Source of the DNA: Escherichia ruysiae
GTDB lineage: Bacteria > Pseudomonadota > Gammaproteobacteria > Enterobacterales > Enterobacteriaceae
Direction of reading: 5' to 3'
NCBI RefSeq assembly: GCF_031323975.1
Contig: NZ_JAVIWS010000001.1
Span: forward strand, 2,294,001-2,358,000
DNA length: 64,000 nt
Shown: positions 1 to 12,941 of the stretch, piece after piece
Position numbering within the stretch: position 1 is the first letter of the stretch
How the letters are laid out: each line of letters opens with the position of its first letter
Translations under genes and position numbers: made by a program
Notes under the pieces: model-generated
The model's database searches: none
Told to the model about the DNA's origin: nothing
What the model saw: only the letters and a program-made list of their open reading frames with translations

Positions 1-1
1 T

Positions 2-2152
2 TTCACCTATTACACGCCGAAAGAAGAGTCTATTAAGCTGTTCCACGACTATCTCGATCTGCACCGTAGCAACCCAAATCTGGATGTGCAGATGGTGCCG
101 GTATCGGTGATGTTTGGTCGTGCGCCAGGACGTGAAAAAGGCGAAGTAAACCCGCCACTACGTATGCTCAACGGCGTGCAGAAATTTTTCGCCGTACTGT
201 GGCTTGGTCGCGATAGCTTTGTGCGTTTCTCGCCGTCAGTTTCGCTACGCCGCATGGCTGATGAACACGGCACAGATAAAACTATCGCCCAAAAACTGGC
301 GCGCGTGGCGCGTATGCACTTTGCCCGTCAGCGTCTGGCTGCCGTGGGTCCACGCTTGCCTGCTCGTCAGGATTTGTTTAATAAGCTGCTCGCCTCGCGT
401 GCAATTGCCAAAGCGGTAGAAGATGAAGCGCGCAGCAAAAAGATCTCCCATGAAAAAGCGCAGCAGAACGCTATTGCGCTGATGGAAGAGATTGCGGCGA
501 ACTTCTCTTACGAGATGATCCGCCTGACTGACCGTATTCTGGGCTTCACCTGGAACCGGCTCTATCAGGGAATCAACGTCCATAATGCCGAACGCGTTCG
601 CCAGCTGGCTCACGACGGTCATGAGCTGGTGTATGTGCCATGCCACCGTAGCCACATGGACTACCTGCTGCTCTCTTACGTGCTGTATCACCAGGGGCTG
701 GTGCCGCCGCATATCGCCGCCGGGATCAACCTGAACTTCTGGCCTGCCGGGCCGATTTTCCGCCGTCTGGGGGCGTTCTTTATTCGCCGTACTTTTAAAG
801 GCAATAAACTCTACTCCACCGTTTTCCGTGAATATCTCGGCGAACTGTTCAGCCGTGGTTATTCCGTTGAGTACTTTGTGGAAGGCGGTCGTTCGCGTAC
901 AGGACGTTTGCTTGATCCGAAAACCGGCACACTGTCGATGACCATTCAGGCGATGCTGCGTGGCGGTACGCGTCCGATTACGTTGATTCCGATCTACATC
1001 GGTTATGAGCACGTCATGGAAGTGGGTACTTACGCCAAAGAACTGCGCGGCGCGACGAAAGAGAAAGAGAGCCTGCCGCAGATGCTGCGCGGTTTAAGCA
1101 AACTGCGTAATCTCGGTCAGGGCTATGTCAACTTCGGTGAACCGATGCCGTTGATGACCTATCTCAATCAGCACGTACCAGACTGGCGTGAATCTATTGA
1201 TCCTATCGAAGCTGTACGCCCGGCCTGGTTAACGCCGACAGTCAATAACATTGCTGCCGATCTGATGGTGCGCATTAACAACGCAGGCGCGGCTAACGCC
1301 ATGAACCTGTGCTGTACTGCGCTGCTGGCGTCACGTCAGCGTTCACTCACTCGCGAGCAATTGACTGAGCAGCTGAATTGTTATCTCGATTTGATGCGCA
1401 ACGTGCCTTACTCCACGGACTCTACCGTTCCTTCAGCCAGCGCCGGTGAGCTGATTGATCACGCGCTGCAAATGAACAAGTTTGAAGTTGAGAAAGACAC
1501 CATCGGCGACATTATTATCCTGCCGCGTGAGCAAGCGGTGCTGATGACCTACTATCGCAACAACATTGCGCATATGTTGGTTCTGCCTTCGCTGATGGCA
1601 GCAATTGTGACGCAGCATCGGCACATCTCCCGCGAAGTGTTGATGGAGCACGTCAATGTGCTTTACCCAATGCTAAAAGCGGAGCTGTTCCTGCGCTGGG
1701 AGCGTGACGAGTTGCCGGGTGTTATTGATGCGCTGGCGAATGAGATGCAACGCCAGGGGCTGATTACGCTGCAAGATGATGAGTTACATATCAATCCGGC
1801 GCACTCCCGCACGCTTCAGTTGCTTGCCGCAGGCGCGCGTGAAACGCTGCAACGTTATGCGATTACCTTCTGGCTGTTGAGCGCCAACCCGTCGATCAAT
1901 CGCGGTACGCTGGAGAAAGAGAGCCGCACTGTGGCACAACGTCTTTCCGTGCTGCACGGCATCAACGCACCGGAGTTCTTCGACAAAGCGGTGTTCAGTT
2001 CTCTGGTGCTGACGCTGCGTGATGAAGGATATATCAGCGACAGCGGCGACGCCGAACCGGCAGAAACGATGAAGGTTTATCAGTTGCTGGCGGAGTTGAT
2101 TACGTCCGATGTACGCTTAACGATTGAGAGTGCGACGCAGGGCGAAGGGTAA
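2..2152 (+). CDS. plsB: Glycerol-3-phosphate acyltransferase PlsB (5' end missing)
   Basis: Transfers a fatty acyl group from acyl-ACP or acyl-CoA to position 1 of sn-glycerol-3-phosphate, the first step of phospholipid synthesis, at the inner membrane. The frame is open from base 2 and gives 716 residues before the stop; the family is about 807 residues, so roughly 91 N-terminal residues lie outside the window. The catalytic HX4D motif is visible as HRSHMD (bases 644-661), and the G3P-binding block [10 protein letters not shown] follows near base 875. It converges on ubiA, with a BIME and a strong hairpin between them. The residues seen match E. coli PlsB almost throughout. Confidence 0.97.
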   Translation, partial: FTYYTPKEESIKLFHDYLDLHRSNPNLDVQMVPVSVMFGRAPGREKGEVNPPLRMLNGVQKFFAVLWLGRDSFVRFSPSVSLRRMADEHGTDKTIAQKLARVARMHFARQRLAAVGPRLPARQDLFNKLLASRAIAKAVEDEARSKKISHEKAQQNAIALMEEIAANFSYEMIRLTDRILGFTWNRLYQGINVHNAERVRQLAHDGHELVYVPCHRSHMDYLLLSYVLYHQGLVPPHIAAGINLNFWPAGPIFRRLGAFFIRRTFKGNKLYSTVFREYLGELFSRGYSVEYFVEGGRSRTGRLLDPKTGTLSMTIQAMLRGGTRPITLIPIYIGYEHVMEVGTYAKELRGATKEKESLPQMLRGLSKLRNLGQGYVNFGEPMPLMTYLNQHVPDWRESIDPIEAVRPAWLTPTVNNIAADLMVRINNAGAANAMNLCCTALLASRQRSLTREQLTEQLNCYLDLMRNVPYSTDSTVPSASAGELIDHALQMNKFEVEKDTIGDIIILPREQAVLMTYYRNNIAHMLVLPSLMAAIVTQHRHISREVLMEHVNVLYPMLKAELFLRWERDELPGVIDALANEMQRQGLITLQDDELHINPAHSRTLQLLAAGARETLQRYAITFWLLSANPSINRGTLEKESRTVAQRLSVLHGINAPEFFDKAVFSSLVLTLRDEGYISDSGDAEPAETMKVYQLLAELITSDVRLTIESATQGEG

Positions 2153-2164
2153 CTGATGAGCGTT

Positions 2165-2264
2165 GCCGGATGCGGCGCAAACGCCTTACCCGGCCTACTA
2201 TGACCTGCAAATTCAATAAATTGCGATGTGTTATGTAGGCCTGATAAGCGCAGCGCATCAGGCA
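2165..2264. repeat. BIME: two REP units between plsB and ubiA
   Basis: Two opposed REP palindromes: GCCGGATGCGGCG...CCGGCCTAC at 2165-2198 and GTAGGCCTGATAAG...GCATCAGGC at 2235-2263. Typical of E. coli intergenic REP, lying between the ends of convergent genes. Confidence 0.9.
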
Positions 2265-2274
2265 GCATTTCACA

Positions 2275-2312
2275 GAAAAAAAGCCGGATGACCATGATCA
2301 TCCGGCTTTTTT
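2275..2312. terminator. Bidirectional intrinsic terminator plsB/ubiA
   Basis: A run of A, then AAGCCGGATGA, a short loop, TCATCCGGCTT and a run of T. The stem is flanked by A and T tracts on both sides, so it can stop both plsB (plus) and ubiA (minus) transcription. Confidence 0.9.
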
Positions 2313-2318
2313 ACATCA

Positions 2319-3191
2319 TCAGAAATGCCAGTAACTCATTGCCAGCCCTAAAAACAGTACCAGGCCAACATAGTTATTATTCATAAACGCTTTAAAACAG
2401 GCTTCACGCTCGCGGTTGGCAATCAGTTTTTGTTGATAAACAAACAGTGCGCCCGCGATCAGTATTGACCAGTAATATCCCCAGCCTAAGCCATTTAACT
2501 CGCCGATAATCGCCATCAGCACCAGCACGCCAATCTGCAAAATGCCGATAATCAACTTATCGTATTGTCCAAACAGGATCGCGGTGGACTTAATGCCAAT
2601 CTTCACGTCGTCATCACGGTCAACCATCGCATACTGCGTGTCGTAAGCCACCGCCCACAGAATATTGGCGAGGAACATTAACCAGCAGCTTAACGGCACC
2701 GATTCACTCACAGCGGCAAAAGCCATTGGAATCGACCAACCAAACGCCGCACCCAGCACCACTTGCGGTAAATGGGTATACCGCTTCATAAACGGGTACA
2801 CCCACGCCAACGCCAGTCCGGCAATCGACAACAGAATGGTCATCGTGTTCAGCGTCAATACCAGTAAGAACGAAATCAGCACCAGCACCACAAATAGCGT
2901 TCGCGCCTCTTTCTCCGTCACCGCGCCACTGGGAAGCGGTCGGTTTGCCGTGCGCTTAACATGACCATCAAACTTACGATCAGCATAGTCATTCACTACA
3001 CAACCGGCGGCACGCATCAGCCAGACGCCAGCGACAAACACCGCCAGGATCCAGAGTTGGGGAACACCGGGTGTCGCCACCCATAGCGCCCATAAAGTTG
3101 GCCAGAGCAGCAGTAACGCACCAATTGGCTTATCCGTACGCATTAAGCGGTGAAACGCCAGCAGCTTATTTTGCGTCAGACTCCACTCCAT
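2319..3191 (-). CDS. ubiA: 4-hydroxybenzoate octaprenyltransferase UbiA
   Basis: Prenylates 4-hydroxybenzoate with octaprenyl diphosphate, the membrane step of ubiquinone synthesis. The protein is 290 residues, the family length, and strongly hydrophobic with several membrane spans. The first Asp-rich motif NDYADRKFD (residues 67-75) and a second, around DRDDD near residue 195, bind Mg-diphosphate. It lies 12 nt downstream of ubiC, which makes its substrate, so the two form an operon. Transcription ends at the hairpin shared with plsB. Confidence 0.97.
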   Translation of the reverse strand: MEWSLTQNKLLAFHRLMRTDKPIGALLLLWPTLWALWVATPGVPQLWILAVFVAGVWLMRAAGCVVNDYADRKFDGHVKRTANRPLPSGAVTEKEARTLFVVLVLISFLLVLTLNTMTILLSIAGLALAWVYPFMKRYTHLPQVVLGAAFGWSIPMAFAAVSESVPLSCWLMFLANILWAVAYDTQYAMVDRDDDVKIGIKSTAILFGQYDKLIIGILQIGVLVLMAIIGELNGLGWGYYWSILIAGALFVYQQKLIANREREACFKAFMNNNYVGLVLFLGLAMSYWHF

Positions 3192-3203
3192 ATTTTTTTC
3201 CTC

Positions 3204-3701
3204 TTAGTACAACGGTGATGCCGGTAAAAACAGTTCGGTCAGCAGCAGCGGCTTACCACTTAATCGCAGGCGGGAACGTCGCCCCCAAAGTCCGGCATCA
3301 CTGCCTATCTCAATAAAGTCACGGGTTAATGTCGATGATGTAAACAGATAGCGTCCTAACGGCGTTTTACCCAAATTTTGTAACGCCAGCTCGGGGCCGC
3401 TTAGCGTTGACACAGGAACGACAGTGCGACCGGCAAGCCACGGTTCTCCATCTGCACATAACAAAATCTCACGTAACCAGTAACGGGATTCTTTCGGCAG
3501 CAGCGGTAATTCTTCGGGGATTTCATTCTGCTCGACAAACCCTTCGCGGATCATCGTCACGCTCACCGTTTTTCCCTGCTGTTCAAAACGTTTGGTCATG
3601 GAATCTTCCAGCAACAACCAGTCGAGCAGTTGCGGTTCCAGCGCAGGGATCTCTGCAAAATAGCGCAGCGCACGCAGTTGCGTTAACGCGGGGTGTGACA
3701 T
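3204..3701 (-). CDS. ubiC: Chorismate pyruvate-lyase UbiC
   Basis: Converts chorismate to 4-hydroxybenzoate and pyruvate, the entry to ubiquinone synthesis, in the cytosol. I take the ATG that begins [14 protein letters not shown], giving 165 residues as in the family; a longer frame runs 35 codons upstream but adds nothing recognisable. Conserved parts include SMTKRFEQ, the VTMIREGF strand and the C-terminal [12 protein letters not shown]. Differences from the K-12 protein as I remember it are few, for example [12 protein letters not shown] near residue 14. The K-12 remnant gene yjbI, expected upstream, is absent. Confidence 0.96.
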   Translation of the reverse strand: MSHPALTQLRALRYFAEIPALEPQLLDWLLLEDSMTKRFEQQGKTVSVTMIREGFVEQNEIPEELPLLPKESRYWLREILLCADGEPWLAGRTVVPVSTLSGPELALQNLGKTPLGRYLFTSSTLTRDFIEIGSDAGLWGRRSRLRLSGKPLLLTELFLPASPLY

Positions 3702-3821
3702 GCCGAACTCTCCGTTACATAACGTAAAGGCATTGTATCGCAGAAAAGCGTTAACGGGAGATGTAAAGCATATTAAGTGATCTAATACGCAACAATAACG
3801 CAACAATCACAGGAGAGAGAG

Positions 3822-3848
3822 AAAAAAAGGTGCGCCCGAAGACGCACC
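3822..3848 (-). terminator. malM intrinsic terminator
   Basis: On the minus strand, GGTGCGTC, loop TTCGG, GCGCACC, then seven T. It sits 32 nt beyond the malM stop and closes the malK-lamB-malM transcript before ubiC. Confidence 0.88.
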
Positions 3849-3880
3849 AGTTGTTGCAAAATCAGCACTGTGGGGCGTAA

Positions 3881-4819
3881 TTACCCCTTGCCTTTTACAC
3901 TGCTGATAAAGGTGGAACGGGCAGATGTCGAGCCCAGGCGTTCAGCTTCATCAAGCAGTTTTAACGCCTTATCAACATCACCTTTCGCGACAGCGTTTTT
4001 AATCGCGGTATTAAAATAACTTTCCGTGTCGTTGAGCATAGGTTCACTTTTCTTCGCCGGTGCCGGAGCAGGTGCAGCTGCGGCCGGTGCCGTGTAGGTC
4101 GCCGGTGCTGCAGTGTTGCCTACCGTAACCGGAGCTGGAGCGGAAGAACCAAACAACGGCCCCACCAACACGCTGGAGCTGGAGTTGGTTTTCACTTTCA
4201 GTTTCAGCAGACCATCGGTGGTATGACGGGCAACCGGGTCTGGAATATCCGGCACCGAGTTACCAACACCTTTGGCATAGGCTTTTGCCGGATCGAGCAG
4301 TTGTGTCGTCTGCTGGAGATCTTTTTCAGTGGTAAAGACCAGCACATAAAGTTTCTGCTGCCCTAATGCAGGTGTCAGTCGCATAACGCCTTCCAGACGA
4401 TCTGCACTCATCACGCCAGGTTCCTGGTAGGTGAAATAACTGCTGGGGAAGAAGGCCGATGGTGTCATGTTCTGATCAAGAATCAGCACGTTCGGCGCAA
4501 ATACGCTGGTTTGTTTGTTCACTTCACTGGTCAGCGTCAGTGTCAGCTCGCCAATGTTTGCCGGGACGCTGTATGCGGCAACCGAACCGCTGATGCCAGG
4601 GACGTTCAGTTGTTGACCGCCAGTAGCTAACCGGGTGGTCTGGGTTTTAGATTGATCGACTGGTGTCCAGGTTAATTGTTGCAGCGCGGCAGATGGAATG
4701 GCTGGCGCATCGCTGGTGTTTTGCGGTACGTAGTTAACATCGGCAAGGCTGATTCCAGGCGCGCTTGCCAGCAACCCTGCTGATAAACAGAGGGCGATGA
4801 GACTTTTATTCATTTTCAT
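3881..4819 (-). CDS. malM: Maltose operon periplasmic protein MalM
   Basis: Periplasmic protein of the maltose operon with no firmly assigned function. I take the ATG of MKMNKSLIALCL, 8 nt after a GAGG ribosome-binding site, rather than the GTG three codons upstream. A signal peptide of about 26 residues ends near GISLA. An Ala/Pro-rich linker (around residues 220-245) separates an N-terminal beta-rich part from a C-terminal helical part. At 312 residues it is about six longer than I recall for K-12 (306), all in that linker. It is the last gene of malK-lamB-malM and follows a REP cluster. Confidence 0.95.
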   Translation of the reverse strand: MKMNKSLIALCLSAGLLASAPGISLADVNYVPQNTSDAPAIPSAALQQLTWTPVDQSKTQTTRLATGGQQLNVPGISGSVAAYSVPANIGELTLTLTSEVNKQTSVFAPNVLILDQNMTPSAFFPSSYFTYQEPGVMSADRLEGVMRLTPALGQQKLYVLVFTTEKDLQQTTQLLDPAKAYAKGVGNSVPDIPDPVARHTTDGLLKLKVKTNSSSSVLVGPLFGSSAPAPVTVGNTAAPATYTAPAAAAPAPAPAKKSEPMLNDTESYFNTAIKNAVAKGDVDKALKLLDEAERLGSTSARSTFISSVKGKG

Positions 4820-4926
4820 TGTTTTCACCTCAAAATCTGGAGTTCAGCGGTAGCCAGGCAATAGCGCGCTTAACCCGATAATCAGAGGGGCTTACGCCCC
4901 TTATAAATAATGACAACCTGTTTTAT

Positions 4927-5051
4927 GCCGGATGCGGCGTGAACGCCTTATCCGGCCTACATTCGGCAGCAGTTGTAGACCTGATAAGACGCGGCAGCGT
5001 CGCATCAGGCGTTGATTGCCGGATGCGGTACAAGCACCTTATCCGGCCTAC
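4927..5051. repeat. BIME: three REP units between lamB and malM
   Basis: REP palindromes at 4927-4960, 4975-5010 (opposite orientation) and 5018-5051, each with the GCCGGATGCGG or CCTGATAAG core. They lie within the lamB-malM transcript and may stabilise the upstream lamB message, a known role of REP in this operon. Confidence 0.9.
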
Positions 5052-5060
5052 ATATTGCTA

Positions 5061-6431
<1,371 letters not shown>

Positions 6432-6473
6432 TCACATCGCCTGTCACAGGCTTTGTGTCTTTTTTAGGGGTGC

Positions 6474-7589
6474 TTAAACGCCCGGCTCCTGATGCAGTCG
6501 ACGACATGCAGTGCCATCCTCACGGAACAGATGGCAACGCTCTGGCGGCAGGCCGATAGCGAATGTGGCACCTTCTTCTACCAACACCACGTCAGACTGG
6601 CGGTACACCAGGTTTTGACGAATGGAAGGGATCTGGATATGAATTTGCGTTTCGTTGCCGAGCTGCTCGACCACCTGAACTTCCCCCTCAAGGATGACGT
6701 CGGCGATATCGCTTGGCAGTAAATGTTCCGGGCGAATGCCCAGCGACATGTTGGCGCCGACCTGAACGTTGTGGCTTTCAACCGGCAGCCAGACCTGCTG
6801 GAGGTTTGGCATCGGCAGCTCAACCTGGACTTGATCGATTGCAACGGCGGTCACTTTTACCGGCAGGAAATTCATTTTCGGTGAACCGATAAAACCGGCG
6901 ACAAAGCGGTCGGCCGGATAGTGATACAACTCAAGCGGCTTCCCGACCTGCGCCACGCGACCGGCGTCCAGCACCACGATTTTGTCGGCCAACGTCATCG
7001 CTTCGACCTGGTCGTGGGTGACGTAAATCATCGTGCGCCCCAGGCGTTTATGCAGACGGGAAATTTCGATACGCATCTGTACACGTAGCGCGGCATCAAG
7101 GTTGGAAAGTGGTTCATCGAGTAAAAACACGCTTGGCTCGGCCACCAGCGTACGACCAATCGCCACACGTTGACGTTGTCCGCCGGAGAGCGCCTTCGGT
7201 TTGCGATCCAGCAAGTGCGCCAGTTGCAGCACTTCCGCCACCTGGTTAACACGCTGGTTGATGACCTCTTTCTTTGCGCCTGCTAATTTCAGGCCAAAAG
7301 ACATATTTTCTGCCACAGACAGGTGGGGATAGAGCGCATAGGACTGGAACACCATGCCGACGCCGCGTTCTGCTGGCGGGGTATCGTTCATTCGTTTATC
7401 ACCGATGAACAGGTCGCCGCTGGTGATCGTCTCAAGACCGGCAATCATGCGCAGTAAAGTGGATTTACCGCAGCCAGACGGTCCGACAAACACCACGAAC
7501 TCACCTTCGTGGATGTCGAGATTGATATCTTTCGATACCACCACATCCCCCCAGGCCTTCGTTACATTTTGCAGCTGTACGCTCGCCAT
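6474..7589 (-). CDS. malK: Maltose/maltodextrin ABC transporter ATPase MalK
   Basis: ATPase dimer that drives the MalFGK2 importer and also restrains the activator MalT. At 371 residues it has the usual length. Walker A is GPSGCGKST (K42), the signature is LSGGQRQRV near residue 134, and Walker B is FLLDEP with D158. After these comes the C-terminal regulatory domain that contacts MalT and EIIA-Glc. It is the first gene of malK-lamB-malM and diverges from malE. Confidence 0.98.
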   Translation of the reverse strand: MASVQLQNVTKAWGDVVVSKDINLDIHEGEFVVFVGPSGCGKSTLLRMIAGLETITSGDLFIGDKRMNDTPPAERGVGMVFQSYALYPHLSVAENMSFGLKLAGAKKEVINQRVNQVAEVLQLAHLLDRKPKALSGGQRQRVAIGRTLVAEPSVFLLDEPLSNLDAALRVQMRIEISRLHKRLGRTMIYVTHDQVEAMTLADKIVVLDAGRVAQVGKPLELYHYPADRFVAGFIGSPKMNFLPVKVTAVAIDQVQVELPMPNLQQVWLPVESHNVQVGANMSLGIRPEHLLPSDIADVILEGEVQVVEQLGNETQIHIQIPSIRQNLVYRQSDVVLVEEGATFAIGLPPERCHLFREDGTACRRLHQEPGV

Positions 7590-9144
<1,555 letters not shown>

Positions 9145-9155
9145 TGCTGTGAAAT

Positions 9156-9368
9156 GCCGGATGCGGCGTGAACGCCTTATCCGGCCTACGAAACCGAAGC
9201 ATATGTAGGCCTGATAAGACGCGTCAGCGTCGCATCAGGCGGTTATTGTCGGAGCGGCGTAAATGCTTCATCCGACCTGGAAAAACGAACTGTACGTAAG
9301 CCTGATAAGGCGCGCCAGCGCCGCATCAGGCGGTTGTTGCCGGATGCGGTGTAATCATTTATCCGTCC
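9156..9368. repeat. BIME array: five REP units between malE and malF
   Basis: REP palindromes alternate in orientation at about 9156-9189, 9205-9240, 9248-9279, 9296-9331 and 9339-9368; the third and fifth are degenerate. This is the classic malE-malF REP site, which protects malE mRNA and lowers malF expression. Confidence 0.92.
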
Positions 9369-9387
9369 AGGAATGAGGAAGAACCCC

Positions 9388-10932
9388 ATGGATGTCATTA
9401 AAAAGAAACATTGGTGGCAAAGCGACGCGCTGAAATGGTCAGTGTTAGGTCTGCTTGGCCTGCTGGTGGGTTACCTTGTTGTTTTAATGTACGCACAAGG
9501 GGAGTACCTGTTCGCCATTACCACGCTGATTTTAAGTTCTGCGGGACTGTATATTTTCGCCAACCGGAAAGCCTACGCCTGGCGCTATGTTTATCCGGGA
9601 ATGGCAGGAATGGGGCTGTTCGTGCTCTTCCCTCTGGTCTGCACCATCGCCATTGCTTTTACCAACTACAGCAGCACTAACCAGCTAACTTTTGAACGCG
9701 CCCAGGAAGTTCTGTTAGATCGTTCCTGGCAAGCGGGCAAAACCTATAACTTCGGGCTTTATCCGGCAGGTGATGAGTGGCAACTGGCGCTCACCGATGG
9801 CGAAACCGGTAAGCATTATCTCTCCGATGCCTTTAAATTTGGCGGCGAGCAAAAGCTGCAACTGAAAGAAAGTGCCACACAGCCTGAGGGCGAGCGCGCA
9901 AATCTGCGCGTGATTACCCAAAATCGTCAGGCGCTGAGCAACATTACCGCCATCCTCCCGGATGACAACAAAGTGATGATGAGCTCCCTGCGCCAGTTCT
10001 CTGGCACACAACCGCTCTACACACTGGGCGATGACGGTACGCTGACCAATAACCAGAGTGGCGTAAAATATCGTCCGAATGACCAGACCGGCTTTTACCA
10101 GTCCATCACCGCCGATGGCAACTGGGGCGACGACAAACTCAGCCCCGGTTACACCGTGACTACCGGCTGGAAAAACTTTACCCGCGTCTTCACCGACGAA
10201 GGCATTCAGAAACCGTTCCTCGCGATTTTCGTCTGGACCGTGATGTTCTCACTGATCACTGTCTTTTTAACGGTTGCAGTCGGCATGGTGCTGGCCTGTC
10301 TGGTGCAATGGGAAGCGTTGCGCGGCAAAGCGGTCTATCGCGTCCTGCTGATTCTGCCCTACGCGGTGCCATCGTTTATTTCAATCTTGATTTTCAAAGG
10401 GTTGTTTAACCAGAGCTTCGGTGAAATCAACATGATGTTGAGCGCGCTGTTTGGCGTGAAGCCCGCCTGGTTTAGCGATCCGACCACCGCACGGACGATG
10501 CTGATTATCGTCAACACGTGGCTGGGTTATCCGTACATGATGATCCTCTGCATGGGCTTGCTGAAAGCGATTCCTGACGACCTGTATGAAGCCTCAGCGA
10601 TGGATGGCGCAAGTCCATTCCAGAACTTCTTTAAAATCACGCTGCCGCTGCTGATCAAGCCGCTGACACCGCTGATGATCGCCAGCTTCGCCTTTAACTT
10701 TAACAACTTCGTGCTGATTCAACTGTTGACCAACGGTGGCCCGGATCGTCTTGGCACCACCACGCCAGCCGGTTATACCGACCTGCTCGTTAACTACACC
10801 TACCGTATCGCTTTTGAAGGCGGCGGGGGTCAGGACTTCGGTCTGGCGGCAGCGATTGCCACGCTGATTTTCCTGCTGGTGGGTGCGCTGGCGATAGTGA
10901 ACCTGAAAGCCACGCGAATGAAGTTTGATTAA
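9388..10932 (+). CDS. malF: Maltose ABC transporter permease MalF
   Basis: Inner-membrane subunit of MalFGK2. I start at [13 protein letters not shown], which gives 514 residues as in K-12 and follows GAGGAAGAA; a start five codons earlier is less likely. It has N-terminal membrane spans, the large periplasmic P2 domain (about residues 92-275) that touches MalE, and further spans carrying the EAA loop [15 protein letters not shown], which docks MalK. It follows malE across the BIME and precedes malG by 14 nt. Confidence 0.97.
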   Translation: MDVIKKKHWWQSDALKWSVLGLLGLLVGYLVVLMYAQGEYLFAITTLILSSAGLYIFANRKAYAWRYVYPGMAGMGLFVLFPLVCTIAIAFTNYSSTNQLTFERAQEVLLDRSWQAGKTYNFGLYPAGDEWQLALTDGETGKHYLSDAFKFGGEQKLQLKESATQPEGERANLRVITQNRQALSNITAILPDDNKVMMSSLRQFSGTQPLYTLGDDGTLTNNQSGVKYRPNDQTGFYQSITADGNWGDDKLSPGYTVTTGWKNFTRVFTDEGIQKPFLAIFVWTVMFSLITVFLTVAVGMVLACLVQWEALRGKAVYRVLLILPYAVPSFISILIFKGLFNQSFGEINMMLSALFGVKPAWFSDPTTARTMLIIVNTWLGYPYMMILCMGLLKAIPDDLYEASAMDGASPFQNFFKITLPLLIKPLTPLMIASFAFNFNNFVLIQLLTNGGPDRLGTTTPAGYTDLLVNYTYRIAFEGGGGQDFGLAAAIATLIFLLVGALAIVNLKATRMKFD

Positions 10933-10946
10933 GGGAGATAACAAAA

Positions 10947-11837
10947 ATGGCAATGGTCCAACCGAAATCGCAAAAAGCACGTTTGTTTATTACTCACCTG
11001 CTACTGCTACTTTTTATCGCGGCGATTATGTTCCCGCTGCTGATGGTCGTCGCCATCTCGCTGCGTCAGGGGAACTTCGCGACCGGCAGCCTGATCCCGG
11101 AGCAAATCTCGTGGGATCACTGGAAACTGGCGTTAGGCTTTAGCGTTGAACAGGCCGATGGTCGCATTACGCCACCGCCGTTCCCGGTATTGCTGTGGCT
11201 GTGGAACTCAGTAAAGGTCGCCGGGATTTCCGCGATTGGTATCGTGGCGCTCTCCACCACCTGCGCCTACGCTTTTGCCCGTATGCGCTTTCCAGGCAAA
11301 GCGACGCTGCTGAAAGGAATGCTGATTTTCCAGATGTTCCCGGCGGTACTCTCACTGGTGGCGTTGTATGCGTTGTTTGACCGTCTGGGTGAGTACATTC
11401 CGTTTATCGGTCTGAATACCCACGGCGGCGTTATCTTTGCTTACCTGGGCGGGATTGCGCTGCACGTCTGGACGATTAAAGGTTATTTCGAAACCATCGA
11501 CAGTTCGCTGGAAGAAGCGGCGGCGCTGGACGGTGCGACACCGTGGCAAGCCTTCCGCCTCGTACTGCTGCCGCTGTCAGTACCGATTCTGGCGGTAGTG
11601 TTCATCCTGTCGTTTATCGCTGCCATTACTGAAGTTCCGGTCGCGTCGTTGTTACTGCGTGACGTGAACAGCTACACCCTGGCCGTGGGGATGCAGCAAT
11701 ACCTCAACCCGCAAAACTACCTGTGGGGCGATTTTGCCGCCGCTGCCGTGATGTCTGCATTACCGATCACCATCGTCTTCTTGCTAGCTCAACGCTGGCT
11801 GGTCAATGGCCTGACGGCAGGTGGTGTGAAAGGTTAA
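10947..11837 (+). CDS. malG: Maltose ABC transporter permease MalG
   Basis: Second membrane subunit of the maltose importer, 296 residues with six predicted spans. The EAA motif [18 protein letters not shown] is the MalK-docking loop, and the C-terminal GGVKG tail enters the MalF/MalG translocation path. GGGAG lies just before its ATG, 14 nt after malF. It ends malEFG and is followed by an intrinsic terminator. In K-12 xylE follows on this side; here psiE follows directly. Confidence 0.97.
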
Positions 11838-11906
11838 AGATGTTGTTCTGCCAATGTTATGCCGCTGCACCCTCAACTTACGTTATCCCAACTTGTGACT
11901 GTTATT

Positions 11907-11932
11907 CGGCGCTCCCTGGAGCGCCTTTTTTT
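11907..11932 (+). terminator. malG intrinsic terminator
   Basis: GGCGCTCC, loop CT, GGAGCGCC, then seven T: a compact GC-rich hairpin with a U tract. It touches the end of the convergent psiE gene. Confidence 0.93.
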
Positions 11933-12341
11933 ACTCCCGCTTCAGCCGTTTCGAATTACATAGCCATAGGGTGATCACCAGTAGCAGGATCGCTGCCGAG
12001 TAGATCAACACATCCAGTGGCGATTTATGATCGACGATGATCAAGCGCACAATGGCGGTGATCCCGATATAGACAAAGTAACGTAAGGGAAAGTGAAAGC
12101 CGGATTGAAAATACTTCACAATCAGGGCGATAAATTCGAAATAGAGAAAGTAAACCACCAGCCCTTCCACCAGCTCATATTTGCTGGTTTGTTCTGGCGC
12201 GAACAGCACATCAGCCAGATGCACCGTTTCTTTGCCGAGGAATACGACCAGAATCAGGCCGAGGCACAGCAGGCCAAGATTGAGAACGGTCTGCAAAATG
12301 GTGGAGATAAACTCCACGCGCGGACGAGATAACGACGTCAT
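11931..12341 (-). CDS. psiE: Phosphate-starvation-inducible membrane protein PsiE
   Basis: Small inner-membrane protein of unknown biochemical role; in E. coli its gene is known to respond to PhoB and cAMP-CRP. I use the ATG of [11 protein letters not shown], giving 136 residues as in the family; the longer frame adds 14 residues without support. Four hydrophobic segments are visible, including [15 protein letters not shown] and [18 protein letters not shown], and the C-terminus is basic (KRLKRE). Its end abuts the malG terminator, the junction where K-12 carries xylE. Confidence 0.95.
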
Positions 12342-12455
12342 AACAGCCCTCCAACTCAGTGGCGAGCTTCCTGTATAACGCAAAAATGTGACGGGGATCT
12401 ATATTTTTTGTGTATGTTTTGTTCAACCTGGTGTTAGATGGTGCCTCCCGCCAGC

Positions 12456-12528
12456 GCCGGATGCGGCGTGAACGCCTTATCCGTCCTACCCGTAGGCCGG
12501 ATAAGCCGCGTCTGGCGGCGCATCCGGC
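12456..12528. repeat. BIME: two REP units between psiE and yjbT
   Basis: GCCGGATGCGGCG...CCGTCCTAC at 12456-12489, then an inverted GTAGGCCGGATAAG...GCATCCGGC at 12492-12528. They lie in the psiE-yjbT gap, which otherwise holds only AT-rich promoter-like sequence upstream of psiE. Confidence 0.88.
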
Positions 12529-12646
12529 AAGACACACAGCCTCAAAAAATCACCCATTCAGGTGATTCCCGGCCACCAGCAAAGCGCGAAAAATCGACAA
12601 TGTTCCTCTGGAACAAATGAAACGTAACCTGATAAAGGTGGTAAAA

Positions 12647-12895
12647 ATGAAGCCTTATTTTGCTGCTTTGTTGTTATCAGTCTCTGTTCTTCCTGCTTTT
12701 GCCGGTCCGCTCGGTACTGCTGATAAAGCCGACCTTCCGCAAAGCAATGTCTCCAGCCCAATGATGGCTCAGTCGCTCAGGCAATCAGACCTGCAACCGA
12801 TATCGACGGACAGGAAGACAGAATGTTTTCGCCTTTACACACCAGATCGCAAACCGGGGGTGAACTGCGTCCCTGATGGCTCGACAGGCCATTAA
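12647..12895 (+). CDS. yjbT: Small secreted protein YjbT, function unknown
   Basis: A short protein with a clear signal peptide, MKPYFAALLLSVSVLPAFA, followed by a mature part of about 63 residues with two cysteines (ECF and VNC). I choose the ATG preceded by AAGGTGG with a 5-nt gap, because it puts the signal peptide at the very N-terminus; the usual 92-residue annotation starts ten codons earlier (12617), where the ribosome-binding site is weak. No function is known to me. It is convergent with yjbH. Confidence 0.85.
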   Translation: MKPYFAALLLSVSVLPAFAGPLGTADKADLPQSNVSSPMMAQSLRQSDLQPISTDRKTECFRLYTPDRKPGVNCVPDGSTGH

Positions 12896-12941
12896 GAATG
12901 AGGGTGCCAGTGATTGCGAAAACTGGCACCTTTCCCACGGC

